A DNA stretch of 64,000 nt from NCBI GenBank assembly GCA_022749295.1, contig CP062007.1, forward strand, positions 992,001 to 1,056,000, given 5' to 3'. This DNA is from Flavobacteriaceae bacterium GSB9. GTDB lineage: Bacteria > Bacteroidota > Bacteroidia > Flavobacteriales > Flavobacteriaceae. Under the pieces are notes generated by a model. It ran no database searches. It saw nothing but the letters and a program-made list of their open reading frames with translations, and was not told the DNA's origin. The translations under genes and the position numbers were made by a program. This document shows positions 32,085 to 41,887 of this stretch, piece after piece. Numbering within the stretch: position 1 is the stretch's first letter; every line of letters starts with the position of its first letter.

Positions 32085-34940
32085 TTATTTATCAAACTTT
32101 AAATACACCGTACGTTTTTGTAATCCACTTAACCATTTTGGTTGCGACGATGGGCCTACCAGATCTGTCGCGTTCACCTTATTTCTAGCAGGCGGTATAA
32201 CATCCAAAACCGCAATCCCTGTATTTGGAATCGTGTATAGCAGTGCATCGCGACCGTCACGCGGTGAATATACCCCTAAGTACGTGTCGGTATCTTTATT
32301 TTCGATGTAAATCTGTCCTTCGTCGGTGGTAAACTCAGCCCACTGCCAATTATTGAAATACCCTTTAAACTCCGGGTAATTGAACGATTCACCAGGAATA
32401 GGGTCGTTGTAATCATTCTCCCAAATATCTAAAGTGGTTCCTTTTAAACGGTTTTGCCACACACGGTATGGTCCATCGCCCAACCATTTTTTATGTCTCA
32501 TTTTTTCCTCAGGATACTCAAAGTATACACCGGCCAAATCAACCACGCCGTTGTATTCGTATTCATAATCTAACTGGATTAAACCTTCCGCATCAATCGT
32601 CCAAACCACTTTTTGAAGAATACCGTGGTAATTGGCTTCAACAACCACTCTTCCTTTTTCTTCTTTAGCCGAAATATTCAATAGGTTTTCAGAACAATTT
32701 ACCTCTTCATCCCAGCAATCGAATTCCTTATAAATGCGGTCTTCACCTTTGAGGAAATCAGGGTTAACCGTTCCGTCCAACGTTCTATCACCACGACGTG
32801 CCATGATGATTTTTGGTCCGTTGGTTAAACTGATGGTATTTCCGTTTTGTTTTACTTCAACTAATTTTCCGGAAGCTTTATCAAATTTCACTTCGGTTTT
32901 TGCCGCTGAAACGGTGTAGAATTCATCGGTTTCCTCCAATTTCACTTTACCAGATTCTAATTTTCTTCCCGTTTTTTTATCCCAAGTGAAATCCCAAGTC
33001 CAAAGTTCATGTCCGTTTTTATCCACTACCTTTACGTAAAGTACGTCGGCATCTTGCCAATTATTAGGTAAATTCAATTTAAGTTCACCAGTTCCGTGCG
33101 GTTCAATATTCGGCGCTTTAAGCGTTCCTTTTCTGAAGGTTTTACGTGCTTCCTTACCATCAAGCGATGATGCAAAATTCACCAATTCCCAAGTAAACGT
33201 ACAGGTATTGGTATTCGTGAAATCGTAACGATTTTCAATGGTAAATGTGCCATCAAAATCGTTTGGTAATTCACGTTTTTCCATAATCATTACGGGAGAC
33301 CAAACTTCCTTTACCGTAAAGAAACTTCCTTCTTTTTCATGATGTGGTCCTACAATACCATCGGCACCGTAATTCCCTTGGTTATCGATACGCCCATCTT
33401 GGTCGGTACGAGCAATTCCCTCATCGGCGAATACCCAAAGATAACCGCCACCGCTGCGTGGGTGTTTGCGCATCACTTCCCAATAATCGTAGAAACCGGC
33501 ACCGTGCCCACCATCGTAAAGTCCGTGAAGGTACTCGGTAGGCATGAAAATATTATCGTCTCTAAAATATTCCAAGGTTTCCCCATACGAACGGTAATGC
33601 ATGGTTTCTACACCACTGTGCTCTTGTTGTGGATGAAGCACCGGACGTTTTTGTAAATCCCAAATATCAAATTGATTGTCTAAATTGGTATTCCAACCGC
33701 CTTCGTTTCCGTTGGACCAGAAAATGATACTCGGATGGTTTAAATCGCGCGTTACCATTTCCTTAACCAGCTTTTTTCCAACGGCATCATCATAATGTCC
33801 GTGCCACCCGGCCAATTCGTTCATCACATACAAGCCCAACTCGTCGCAGGCTTGAAGAAATTCTGGGTCTGGCGGATAATGCGATAATCGTACCGCATTC
33901 ATGTTCATTTCTTTAATTAGACGAACATCGGCGTAGTTTAATTCTTTGTTTAATGTTCTGCCTGATTCCGGCCAAAAACTATGGCGGTTAATCCCTTTCA
34001 TCAAGACACGTTGCCCGTTGACATAAATACCATCGCCTTTACGGATTTCAATCGTTCTAAAACCAATGGTTTCCGTGATTTGATGCACGACTTCGTCTTC
34101 CTTGAGAAGTTTAATTTCTGCTTTGTATAAGTTTGGCGTTTCGGCCGTCCACTGCTTCACATTTTTGAAGTGTTCTGCTAAATGAATTTTATCAGCACCA
34201 TCAACACCTTCTGCTTTTACTGTTGCCCCTAATTTTTTTCCATTTTCGTCCGTAATTGTTATTTCAGCTGCAATGTTTTTTGCGCCACTTCCTAAAAATA
34301 AGTTAGCTTCAAAAGTACCATCAGCTTCTGCCCTTAAAGCCGCATAATCGATATGCGTAGCAGGCAGGGCTTCTAAAAATACCGGACGAAAAATACCTCC
34401 AAAGTTCCAGTAATCGGCGCGACGTTCGGCTAGGTTTACGCCAGCATTTTTAGATTCTTTGCTTACGGTAACTTCTAGTAAATTTTCTTTACCGTATTTC
34501 AGCAAATCGGTGATTTCGTATTTAAACCGGTAAAAAGCACCTTGGTGTATGTCTCCAGTAACTGAGCGGTCGTTGATACGAACCTCTGTATCGGTCATGG
34601 AGCCATCAAAAACAATTTTAACGCGTTTGTTTTCCCAAGTCTTAGGCACTTCGAAGGTGTATTTGTAATAACCTACCTCGTCAGCAATACCTTCGGGAAA
34701 CGGTTTTCCGTAAAAACGGATACCGTATTGGTAAGTTCCAAAACCCTCCTGTTCCCAAACGGATGGCACGTTGATGGTTGACCACTCGCCACTTTTACGG
34801 CCATCGGAAACTTTAAATTCCCACTCTTTGGTGTCTTGGTATCCCGTACCCGATAAATATTTAATTTCGGTGTTTTGTGCTAATGCAGTCAACCCCGTAA
34901 AAACTAATAGAAAAGATAACTTCTTGAAAAACGTATTCAT
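32085..34940 (-). CDS. GH2 family glycosidase (beta-galactosidase/glucuronidase-like), secreted
   Basis: 951 residues with a signal peptide ending ALAQ at 22. Sugar-binding and immunoglobulin-like domains lead into a TIM barrel. The acid/base is Glu413 (SNGNEGGW) and the nucleophile Glu469 (PTEYLHG). The EYLHG nucleophile context and the SHYPPDPEF loop differ from the LacZ-like GH2 at 27595, and no full Bgal-small-N domain is evident. It may therefore act on another beta-linked sugar such as galactose in a different linkage, galacturonate or glucuronate. It lies 10 bases after the GH78 stop. The family call is firm; the specificity is open. Confidence 0.9.
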   Translation of the reverse strand: MNTFFKKLSFLLVFTGLTALAQNTEIKYLSGTGYQDTKEWEFKVSDGRKSGEWSTINVPSVWEQEGFGTYQYGIRFYGKPFPEGIADEVGYYKYTFEVPKTWENKRVKIVFDGSMTDTEVRINDRSVTGDIHQGAFYRFKYEITDLLKYGKENLLEVTVSKESKNAGVNLAERRADYWNFGGIFRPVFLEALPATHIDYAALRAEADGTFEANLFLGSGAKNIAAEITITDENGKKLGATVKAEGVDGADKIHLAEHFKNVKQWTAETPNLYKAEIKLLKEDEVVHQITETIGFRTIEIRKGDGIYVNGQRVLMKGINRHSFWPESGRTLNKELNYADVRLIKEMNMNAVRLSHYPPDPEFLQACDELGLYVMNELAGWHGHYDDAVGKKLVKEMVTRDLNHPSIIFWSNGNEGGWNTNLDNQFDIWDLQKRPVLHPQQEHSGVETMHYRSYGETLEYFRDDNIFMPTEYLHGLYDGGHGAGFYDYWEVMRKHPRSGGGYLWVFADEGIARTDQDGRIDNQGNYGADGIVGPHHEKEGSFFTVKEVWSPVMIMEKRELPNDFDGTFTIENRYDFTNTNTCTFTWELVNFASSLDGKEARKTFRKGTLKAPNIEPHGTGELKLNLPNNWQDADVLYVKVVDKNGHELWTWDFTWDKKTGRKLESGKVKLEETDEFYTVSAAKTEVKFDKASGKLVEVKQNGNTISLTNGPKIIMARRGDRTLDGTVNPDFLKGEDRIYKEFDCWDEEVNCSENLLNISAKEEKGRVVVEANYHGILQKVVWTIDAEGLIQLDYEYEYNGVVDLAGVYFEYPEEKMRHKKWLGDGPYRVWQNRLKGTTLDIWENDYNDPIPGESFNYPEFKGYFNNWQWAEFTTDEGQIYIENKDTDTYLGVYSPRDGRDALLYTIPNTGIAVLDVIPPARNKVNATDLVGPSSQPKWLSGLQKRTVYLKFDK

Positions 34941-34949
34941 TATAAAAAT

Positions 34950-37079
34950 TTATAGTACTTTGTATTTGATTGCGTATTCGGTGTTTGGTTTAATGGTGAG
35001 TTGATATTTATTTTCACCACATGCCGATACCGTTCCGTTATTTGTTGAAGGCTGAGTTTCACTATTGATAATTAGCGTGCCCTCACCTTCTGATGCCTTT
35101 ACTTTTATTTCGCTTGTGTTTACGTATAACTCCACCGCTCCATTTGGCGTTGGCACTTTACCTTCTATCCAATCCAATCCGCCTAAATTGGGTTTAACGG
35201 CATATTCTGAATAACCTGGCGCTGTGGGCTCAACACCTAAATAGTATCTTCCGAACAGATAAATAGGACTTGCTCCCCAGGCATGGCAAAGGCTTTTTCC
35301 GTAAGGTCTGCCATACATTGCTAAATGCTCGGTGCCCTTTTGTTTAGGGTCGTATTTTTCCCAAAATGAAGTCGCCCCCAAATCTATCATACCGCCCCAA
35401 TAATCACGGATTTCATCTAAAACAAACGCTTGTTCGCCCATGGCACAAAGGGCTTCCAATTCGTAAAAACGCATGTATGGGGTTGTAATTTCTAAAATAT
35501 CATCATTCAACAACACCTTGTCTTTTACGCTTTGTTTTTGGGCATCATTAAAGTAATCAAAAAAGATACCAAACATATTTGCATAGCGGGTAACGATATC
35601 CTGTATTTTGCCATCAATGCGCTGATGTTTCATCACTTGGTTATCATCATCCCAAAATACATCAAAGAGTTTTGTTTTTAAATTGACCGCCAATTGCTGA
35701 TATTTATTTTCATCTTCCCTTTCACCTGCAATTTTTGCACTTACGGCCATGGCTTCCAAACTTTTAGCCAATAACATTTGTTCAAAACTCACTTCGCCTG
35801 TTTTAGGCAAACCATCGGCCCAATCCACAAACACCCAGTCGCCTTCCAAAGGTTCTAAAAATCCGTTTTCGTTTCGTCTCCCCAAGCAATAGTCCATTAA
35901 GGTTTTCATGCGTGGATAGAACGTTTTAATAAATTTAGTATCGCCAGTATACAGGTAGTAATCGTAAATACCTATGAACCAATACAGCGAATAGTCCATA
36001 ATAATATTAATATGCGCCGTAACAGGTTCTTTTCCACGGAGTGCTGCAATGGTACGTTCTACGGAAGGCGAATCGAAGAACAAGTAATAGTTCATTAAAT
36101 AACTTTGGTGGGCATCACCGGCCCAAATCCAACGGTCGCGCTTAATACCATCGATAAAAAATTCGCGTGTAGTTAAATGCATGGTATAAGCCGAAACATC
36201 CCAGATTTGGTTCAGTAAATTATCAGAAGACTTAAAACTGCCACGGTACTCCAGTGGTAGATACTCATACAACATGGAAATGGAATCGTACTCGACTGAA
36301 TCGTCTTTTTGCACCTGAACGTAACGAAATGCTTTTGAGTTTTCTAATGTATAGGTTTCCGATTGGTTACCATCAAAATACAAATTATCGAGGGTTTCGC
36401 ATTTATCTGTGCTTAATGCTTCTTCGCGCGATTCACCATAATACAAAGTTAATTTCCCCTGACCTTTTAGCCCATGTATTTTTATGTAACCAAAGGTCTC
36501 CCTTCCAAAATCGATTAACTGAGCACCATTGACTTTTTCGGTGGACTTGGCTTCCCAAGGTTCTGTGGTCAATTGAAATTCGGAAGGTTTAGCTTCTGGT
36601 TTATTAAAATTCCATAATCCTACGGGCACCCACGGTGTACCAGATTGTTGTGCTTTACCTTCTTCGTCAATCCAAAGTTTATCTTCGTTAGTTACGTTCC
36701 AAGACGCATTCGATTTCACGTATTTGCCATCAATAAAAATGGCTGGCAACACTTCTTGGTTATATACTTTAAAGGAAATTTTATGTTTTCCAGCAGAAAT
36801 TTTAATCGATTTAGGTTGTCCATAAATCTGAACATCATCAATCAATAATTGAAAAGGCCCTTCAGAATATATTTTCACATCATCTTCCTCGGGCAAATCG
36901 ACCTCTGTTTGAAAAGTTACCAAAGGGTACGGACTGTAATACCGCCAAAGCGGTGGAAAAACCGCTTCGCGCTCAGTACGTCGTACTTGCATTTTATTAC
37001 TCAACCAAATTTCGAAATCGCCCGGATACCAAATCCATGTTGCATTAGAATCGGTATGCGGTAGTTTTGATTTTTCCAT
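34950..37079 (-). CDS. GH78 alpha-L-rhamnosidase without a signal peptide
   Basis: 709 residues from the ATG at 37079. A TTG three codons upstream is possible but less likely, since AGAAG lies at ribosome-site distance from the ATG. Beta-sandwich domains precede an (alpha/alpha)6 barrel with the GH78 signature FFIDGIKRDRWIWAGDA and EGDWVFVDWADG. Family members cleave alpha-L-rhamnosides with inversion. The N-terminus is polar (MEKSKLPHTDSNATW), with no signal peptide, so the enzyme should be cytoplasmic and act on small imported oligosaccharides. It sits 30 bases downstream of the MFS transporter, which fits that job. With GH106 outside and GH78 inside, rhamnose is clearly a major target. Confidence 0.9.
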   Translation of the reverse strand: MEKSKLPHTDSNATWIWYPGDFEIWLSNKMQVRRTEREAVFPPLWRYYSPYPLVTFQTEVDLPEEDDVKIYSEGPFQLLIDDVQIYGQPKSIKISAGKHKISFKVYNQEVLPAIFIDGKYVKSNASWNVTNEDKLWIDEEGKAQQSGTPWVPVGLWNFNKPEAKPSEFQLTTEPWEAKSTEKVNGAQLIDFGRETFGYIKIHGLKGQGKLTLYYGESREEALSTDKCETLDNLYFDGNQSETYTLENSKAFRYVQVQKDDSVEYDSISMLYEYLPLEYRGSFKSSDNLLNQIWDVSAYTMHLTTREFFIDGIKRDRWIWAGDAHQSYLMNYYLFFDSPSVERTIAALRGKEPVTAHINIIMDYSLYWFIGIYDYYLYTGDTKFIKTFYPRMKTLMDYCLGRRNENGFLEPLEGDWVFVDWADGLPKTGEVSFEQMLLAKSLEAMAVSAKIAGEREDENKYQQLAVNLKTKLFDVFWDDDNQVMKHQRIDGKIQDIVTRYANMFGIFFDYFNDAQKQSVKDKVLLNDDILEITTPYMRFYELEALCAMGEQAFVLDEIRDYWGGMIDLGATSFWEKYDPKQKGTEHLAMYGRPYGKSLCHAWGASPIYLFGRYYLGVEPTAPGYSEYAVKPNLGGLDWIEGKVPTPNGAVELYVNTSEIKVKASEGEGTLIINSETQPSTNNGTVSACGENKYQLTIKPNTEYAIKYKVL

Positions 37080-37117
37080 CTGTTTCAACTTCTTTTTTTA
37101 ATTATATGAATATTGTT

Positions 37118-38491
37118 TTAAATATCGTCTCCGTAACGTTCTTCTGTAATTTGCTCTAATGTTTTTCCTTGTGTTTTTGGCGTCCAAATTGTTCCTATTA
37201 TTAAAGCCACAATAAGCAATCCTATCATAACATAAGCGGCCATGTGGAATCCTTCGCCGTGTTCTCCATAAATGAATACAAAACCAAATCCCCAGATTGC
37301 AGCTATAGCCCTAACCGCAAAAAACATAACGCCCTGCGCAGCTGCCCTGTATTTGGCCGGGAAAAGTTCTGAAGCCCAAAGCGCGTAGAAAGCCTGTACA
37401 CTTATTCCGGCATGAATGCCCCACAGAATGGTAAAAGCCCACAAGGCGACATAATTTTTAATACCGATAAAAATGAGGATACCCCAAGCTACAATCCCTA
37501 TTCCCGTACCAAAAAAATATAACATACGTTGATTCACTTTATCAATAAGCATCGAAAAACCAAAATACGTTACTGCAATAATGATAAGCCATTGAATGGC
37601 CGATACCATATTGGCAGCTTCATTGGAAAGTCCGCCCGCCGTTTCATAAATATGTTGTTGAAAAAAGCCCATTACGGAAGCCACCATGTTCCAAGTGACA
37701 TAAATTCCAGCTAGAAAAAGCATCGTTCGAACATTTACTTTATTAGTAAAAAGTGTTCCGAATGATGCAAAAACACTGGGCAGTTTTTCTTGGCTTTGTT
37801 TTTGCTTTTCTTTGGCTTCTAACCATTCTTTTGATTCATCCAGCTTACGCTGAAGGTTCCATGCTATAAAAGCGACGATAAATAATGAACCAAAAATAAT
37901 TCTGCTGCTGAAAACATTAACAGCTTCAATACTCGCATCGCTTCCTATGAACAATGCTGCAATATCTTTTACATATTTGAACAACACACCTGCTGAAGCA
38001 TCATCTATGCCCGGTGCCAATAACATGCCCAAAATTAAAATAATGGTTGGCCCCACACCCCAGGCAAACTGCGAAATCCCCATGTTGCGACCGCGGTTTT
38101 TCACTTCAGAATTTTCGGAAATATAGGTCCATGACGCCGGAACACCAATTCCTACGGATATTCCAGTAACTAAAAATCCTGTTAATAACATCGGGAAATT
38201 TACCGTGAACATAATAATGGCAACCCCCAACATATATACCAGCATATTGTAGGTATAAATCTTTTTTCTTCCATATCTGTCGGCAAGAAAACCACCCATG
38301 ATTGCGCCAATGGCAGCTCCAAAAGCGTTGGCACTAATGGCATTAAGCCAACCAAGATGCCCTTCTGTAAGTCCGAGGTAATTTTGCCAAAGGGTTAATC
38401 CACTGGCACCGGCAACAATCGCACCTGCGTCTAGATAATTAGTAAGCGATACCGTTATCGTGCTTTTTAAACTTCCTTTTTTTTGTTCCAT
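37118..38491 (-). CDS. MFS sugar transporter
   Basis: 457 residues with 12 predicted membrane helices. It has the loop 2-3 motif GGFLADRYGRKK typical of the major facilitator superfamily, and a long charged central loop (about 215-250, EWLEAKEKQKQSQEKLP) between the two six-helix halves. It resembles proton-linked sugar porters. It lies 15 bases after the sugar isomerase gene and 38 before GH78. The likely cargo is a mono- or disaccharide released in the periplasm. The exact substrate cannot be read from sequence. Confidence 0.88.
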   Translation of the reverse strand: MEQKKGSLKSTITVSLTNYLDAGAIVAGASGLTLWQNYLGLTEGHLGWLNAISANAFGAAIGAIMGGFLADRYGRKKIYTYNMLVYMLGVAIIMFTVNFPMLLTGFLVTGISVGIGVPASWTYISENSEVKNRGRNMGISQFAWGVGPTIILILGMLLAPGIDDASAGVLFKYVKDIAALFIGSDASIEAVNVFSSRIIFGSLFIVAFIAWNLQRKLDESKEWLEAKEKQKQSQEKLPSVFASFGTLFTNKVNVRTMLFLAGIYVTWNMVASVMGFFQQHIYETAGGLSNEAANMVSAIQWLIIIAVTYFGFSMLIDKVNQRMLYFFGTGIGIVAWGILIFIGIKNYVALWAFTILWGIHAGISVQAFYALWASELFPAKYRAAAQGVMFFAVRAIAAIWGFGFVFIYGEHGEGFHMAAYVMIGLLIVALIIGTIWTPKTQGKTLEQITEERYGDDI

Positions 38492-38506
38492 ATTTTTTGT
38501 GGTATT

Positions 38507-39376
38507 TTAAACTAATTCCTTTTGGGCATCTTCCCAACATTCTTGAATAATTTCTTTGTACAATAATGCTTGTTGCCAACGGTCGCCTTCTTCTTGTTCG
38601 GCACCATCCGCATTTAAAACTGTTCTTTCGTAAAATATTTCAGCTTTAAGCAATTCAACAGTAAAACTAATATAGTCTCCTGGTTTTGCCGATTTCAAAA
38701 AGCCTAAAAATGACCGTTTCCACATTTCTTTAAAATGCTGAACATAACTATGGTTTTTATCTTTTACATCGACTTGAATGCAGCCCGGATTACCTATTCT
38801 GCCATGCATAAAACGTACTCTATCAAACACTGGCTGAATAAACTCCCATTTATTTTCAATACCACCGTAAACCATTTCCTGCCCAGTGTACCAATGTGAA
38901 AAATCGCCATTGAACCGCACTTCAGGGAAACGTTTTGTCAATTCCACCGTTCTAAATAAGTCCTGGGTTATAGTAGCACGATGGGTTTCTATGTAAATAG
39001 GAAAATCGAATTTTTCAGATGTTTCCATAACATACTGTACCAAGGCATCAACTTCTTCGTCAGACTCCATACCCCATCCTAAGTGGATGGAAGCACAATT
39101 ATAGTTTCCGCTTTTCCAAATGGGCATCAAATCATCTAAATCGCCAACTTCATTGATACGGGCATGTGCCGTTAGCTGCAAACCAAACTCCTCACATAAT
39201 TTGGGGTCGCCATCCTGTATGCCACTAAAACCGGCATTGGCAATAGCCTCATGTTTTTCTCTATCGCTGCGCTTTGGTCCTGTTGAAAACGATGGTAAAT
39301 CTTCACATGTCCCGTAATTTATGTCAATTCGCAATGATGGTGCATTGTTGCTGCCATCGTTGGTATTTTTTATCAT
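38507..39376 (-). CDS. Sugar phosphate isomerase/epimerase (xylose-isomerase-like TIM barrel)
   Basis: 289 residues, no signal peptide, so cytoplasmic. The AP-endonuclease-2/xylose-isomerase-like fold is suggested by FSGIQDGDP, SIHLGWG, IYIETHRA and FNGDFSHW. The Glu in ETHRA, Asp/His in GDFSHW and later His/Glu residues would bind the divalent metal. Members isomerise or epimerise sugars, inositols and keto-acids. It is placed between an SSS symporter and an MFS transporter, a common arrangement with Gfo/Idh dehydrogenases for oxidising unusual sugars. I cannot name its substrate. Confidence 0.78.
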   Translation of the reverse strand: MIKNTNDGSNNAPSLRIDINYGTCEDLPSFSTGPKRSDREKHEAIANAGFSGIQDGDPKLCEEFGLQLTAHARINEVGDLDDLMPIWKSGNYNCASIHLGWGMESDEEVDALVQYVMETSEKFDFPIYIETHRATITQDLFRTVELTKRFPEVRFNGDFSHWYTGQEMVYGGIENKWEFIQPVFDRVRFMHGRIGNPGCIQVDVKDKNHSYVQHFKEMWKRSFLGFLKSAKPGDYISFTVELLKAEIFYERTVLNADGAEQEEGDRWQQALLYKEIIQECWEDAQKELV

Positions 39377-39396
39377 ATTAAATTTATTATTTTCAA

Positions 39397-40989
39397 TTAA
39401 TTTCCATTAAAATATAGGTACAATATTATCATGGTAACAAAAAGTGCCGCCCATAATATTTTTACTTTTGGAGCTACTTTAGTTAAGTTACTAAAATCTA
39501 AAGTTGACTTAAATGGCTTACTATTTTTATCCAATAAACTGATAACGACAATGACAACAGATAGGAACACAAAAATGTAAAACGACAGCAATAAGAAATG
39601 CGGCCATATTTTTACGGCGCTCTCGGGGTCATTGGGGAATACCCACAAATAAAGAATTCCTATTGTTAAACTGAACAAGGTACCGAAAACCAAAATACTG
39701 TTTGCGGCTTTTGCAGTTGTTTTTTTCCAAAGTACACCAAACAAAAACACAACAGACATTGGCGGTGCGATAAACCCTAACACCGATTGAAAAACATCAA
39801 ACAGGTTTAAACCTTTAATACTATCAATGGCAAGGGTGATGAAAATGGATATGATAGCGCCAACTACAGTTACAATGTGCCCAACTTTTACAATATGTTT
39901 TTGGCTTGCTTTGGGCTTAAATTTTTTCACATAAACATCCATGGTAAAAACAGTACTTAATGCATTTAAGGACGAATCGATAGTACTTACAAGAGCCGCA
40001 ATTAAAACAGCCATTACCAAGCCTTTCATTCCTGTTGGAAAGAGTTCGGTTACCATAGTCATATAAGCTGCATCTGGATTTTCTAGAGTAGGAAACAAAA
40101 CAAAACACATGATACCGGGCAGAATAAACAGTGGTACATCAATAATTTTTAACCAAGCGGTAAAATTAGCACCTAATTGTCCTTCTTTTACACTTTTAGC
40201 CCCTAAAACAGATTGCACCATAGATTGGTCGGTACACCAAAACCAAACCCCCATAACCGGATACCCCAAAAGGATGGCTACCCAAGGATAATTGGCATCA
40301 TCTGCCGGTAAAAACAGATTCCAATAGTTTGAAGGCGTCTCGCTGACCAGTTGCCCGAAACCACCAACTTTATCAAGCCCTACCCACATAAGCACAAATG
40401 ATACTATAATCAATAATACCATTTGAATCACGTTGGTATAGACTATCGTTTTTAATCCTCCCGCCAAGGTAAAAAATGCCGCAATGAGCAATAAAACGAT
40501 TACCGAAAGCCACATGGGTAAATTTAATATCTGCTGAATTAAAATACCTCCTGCAAACAAGGTTAAGGACAGCCAACTCAACAATACGGTAACAATCGTG
40601 TACCATGCCAAGATATTTTGGGTAGAGTTCCCGAAACGTTTACCCATAAACTCTGGTAGTGTTTGCACCCTTGCCCCTAGGTATCGCGGTGCAAAGACCA
40701 CTGCCAACAGGAAAATGAATATAAAGGCATACCACGAAAAATTACCGGCAACAATACCCGTTGTATAACCAATACTGGCATTGGCAATTAACATAGATGG
40801 CCCAACATTGGTACCCCACATGTTAAAACCGATACTTTTCCAGCTCAAAGAATTACCTGCCAAAAAGTAATTTTCATCATCTCCTCTTTTATTTCTTAAA
40901 CTAAACCAAGCACCGAGGCCGATTAAAACTATTAAGTACAAGCCTACTACGGCAAAATCAAGAAAATCTAATTGGTCATATATATTCAT
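39397..40989 (-). CDS. Sodium/sugar symporter (SSS family, SGLT-like)
   Basis: 530 residues with about 14 membrane helices. NYFLAGNSLSWKSIGFNMWGTNVG and the STIDSSLNALSTVFTMDVY segment match SSS sugar transporters of the SGLT type. GVWFWCTDQSMVQSVLGAKS is another family mark. It should import a sugar with sodium. It lies 20 bases upstream of the sugar isomerase gene, so its cargo probably feeds that enzyme. A 110-base gap separates it from the PhyH gene; no strong promoter or hairpin was seen there. Confidence 0.92.
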   Translation of the reverse strand: MNIYDQLDFLDFAVVGLYLIVLIGLGAWFSLRNKRGDDENYFLAGNSLSWKSIGFNMWGTNVGPSMLIANASIGYTTGIVAGNFSWYAFIFIFLLAVVFAPRYLGARVQTLPEFMGKRFGNSTQNILAWYTIVTVLLSWLSLTLFAGGILIQQILNLPMWLSVIVLLLIAAFFTLAGGLKTIVYTNVIQMVLLIIVSFVLMWVGLDKVGGFGQLVSETPSNYWNLFLPADDANYPWVAILLGYPVMGVWFWCTDQSMVQSVLGAKSVKEGQLGANFTAWLKIIDVPLFILPGIMCFVLFPTLENPDAAYMTMVTELFPTGMKGLVMAVLIAALVSTIDSSLNALSTVFTMDVYVKKFKPKASQKHIVKVGHIVTVVGAIISIFITLAIDSIKGLNLFDVFQSVLGFIAPPMSVVFLFGVLWKKTTAKAANSILVFGTLFSLTIGILYLWVFPNDPESAVKIWPHFLLLSFYIFVFLSVVIVVISLLDKNSKPFKSTLDFSNLTKVAPKVKILWAALFVTMIILYLYFNGN

Positions 40990-41099
40990 GTTTACAAAGC
41001 TTAATTTTAGTTTAGTGGAAGAGGTTTAGTTGGTGTTTATACAAACGAGCACCCAAAATACATTAAAAAAAACAATGCATTAGGGTACTATAAAATACG

Positions 41100-41849
41100 T
41101 TAGTAGGCGCTTACTTTATTGCCTTCTTTTAAAAAAGGCTCTGCCCAATACAATGGCTCTTTCTCGGCCTTTAGTATGGGTTCTGCTGAATATTGAATTA
41201 GCAGTACGCGTCTTGATTTGTTTGTGGTATTTGAACCGCTACGGTGAAAACATGTACTTGAAAATAAGGCTACATCACCTGCTTTTAAAACCGCAGGAAT
41301 ACCAGGGTTGTCTCCAAAATATCCAATTTTATCATTAGTGCCTTCCTGTAATACGTGGTCTATTCTCTTATCTGTTCCAGCTTCTTTGTAAGGTAACAAA
41401 TAAACGGTTCCGTTTTCTTCGGTTACATCGTCCAATGGACACCAAACAGAAAGGTATGGTTTATGATCAAAATCTAAATATCCTGAATCTTGGTGCCACG
41501 AAAAGGTCATGCCTTTGTCGGCCGCTTTTACCACAAATTGTTCTAAAAATAAATACACCTCTTCACCTAAAACCTTACGGGTAATTTCTTCCATTTCCTT
41601 ACCAAAAATCAGGTCTTGCATGGTTTCACTGTCTTTGTATCGAAGCGCTATAAAATAGCGTTTACCTTTGTGGTTTATTTCGTCAACCTCAACGCCTTTA
41701 CGATCCATTTCATCATCCTTTTCCTTTATGAATCTTTGACATTCGTCGCGCAAACGCTCTATAAGTTCTTGTGGAATTACGTTTTTTACAATGCAAAACC
41801 CATCTTCCTTAAACTGGGCTAATTGCTCATCGGTTATAACTGCACTCAT
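41100..41849 (-). CDS. Phytanoyl-CoA dioxygenase (PhyH) family 2-oxoglutarate/Fe(II) oxygenase
   Basis: 249 residues, no signal peptide. The double-stranded beta-helix iron site is visible as His119-x-Asp121 (SWHQDSGYLD) and His202 (CFHRSGSN), with an Arg near 213 to bind 2-oxoglutarate. The family hydroxylates or oxidatively demethylates many small molecules. Inside a carbohydrate operon it may act on a methylated or deoxy sugar or sugar acid. A role in O-demethylation would fit the methylated fucose and xylose of pectin side chains, but this is only a hypothesis. It lies 38 bases after the GH31 stop. Confidence 0.85.
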   Translation of the reverse strand: MSAVITDEQLAQFKEDGFCIVKNVIPQELIERLRDECQRFIKEKDDEMDRKGVEVDEINHKGKRYFIALRYKDSETMQDLIFGKEMEEITRKVLGEEVYLFLEQFVVKAADKGMTFSWHQDSGYLDFDHKPYLSVWCPLDDVTEENGTVYLLPYKEAGTDKRIDHVLQEGTNDKIGYFGDNPGIPAVLKAGDVALFSSTCFHRSGSNTTNKSRRVLLIQYSAEPILKAEKEPLYWAEPFLKEGNKVSAY

Positions 41850-41887
41850 CTTTTCTAGTTTTTTTAATTATTTAATTGGTGTTTTTG

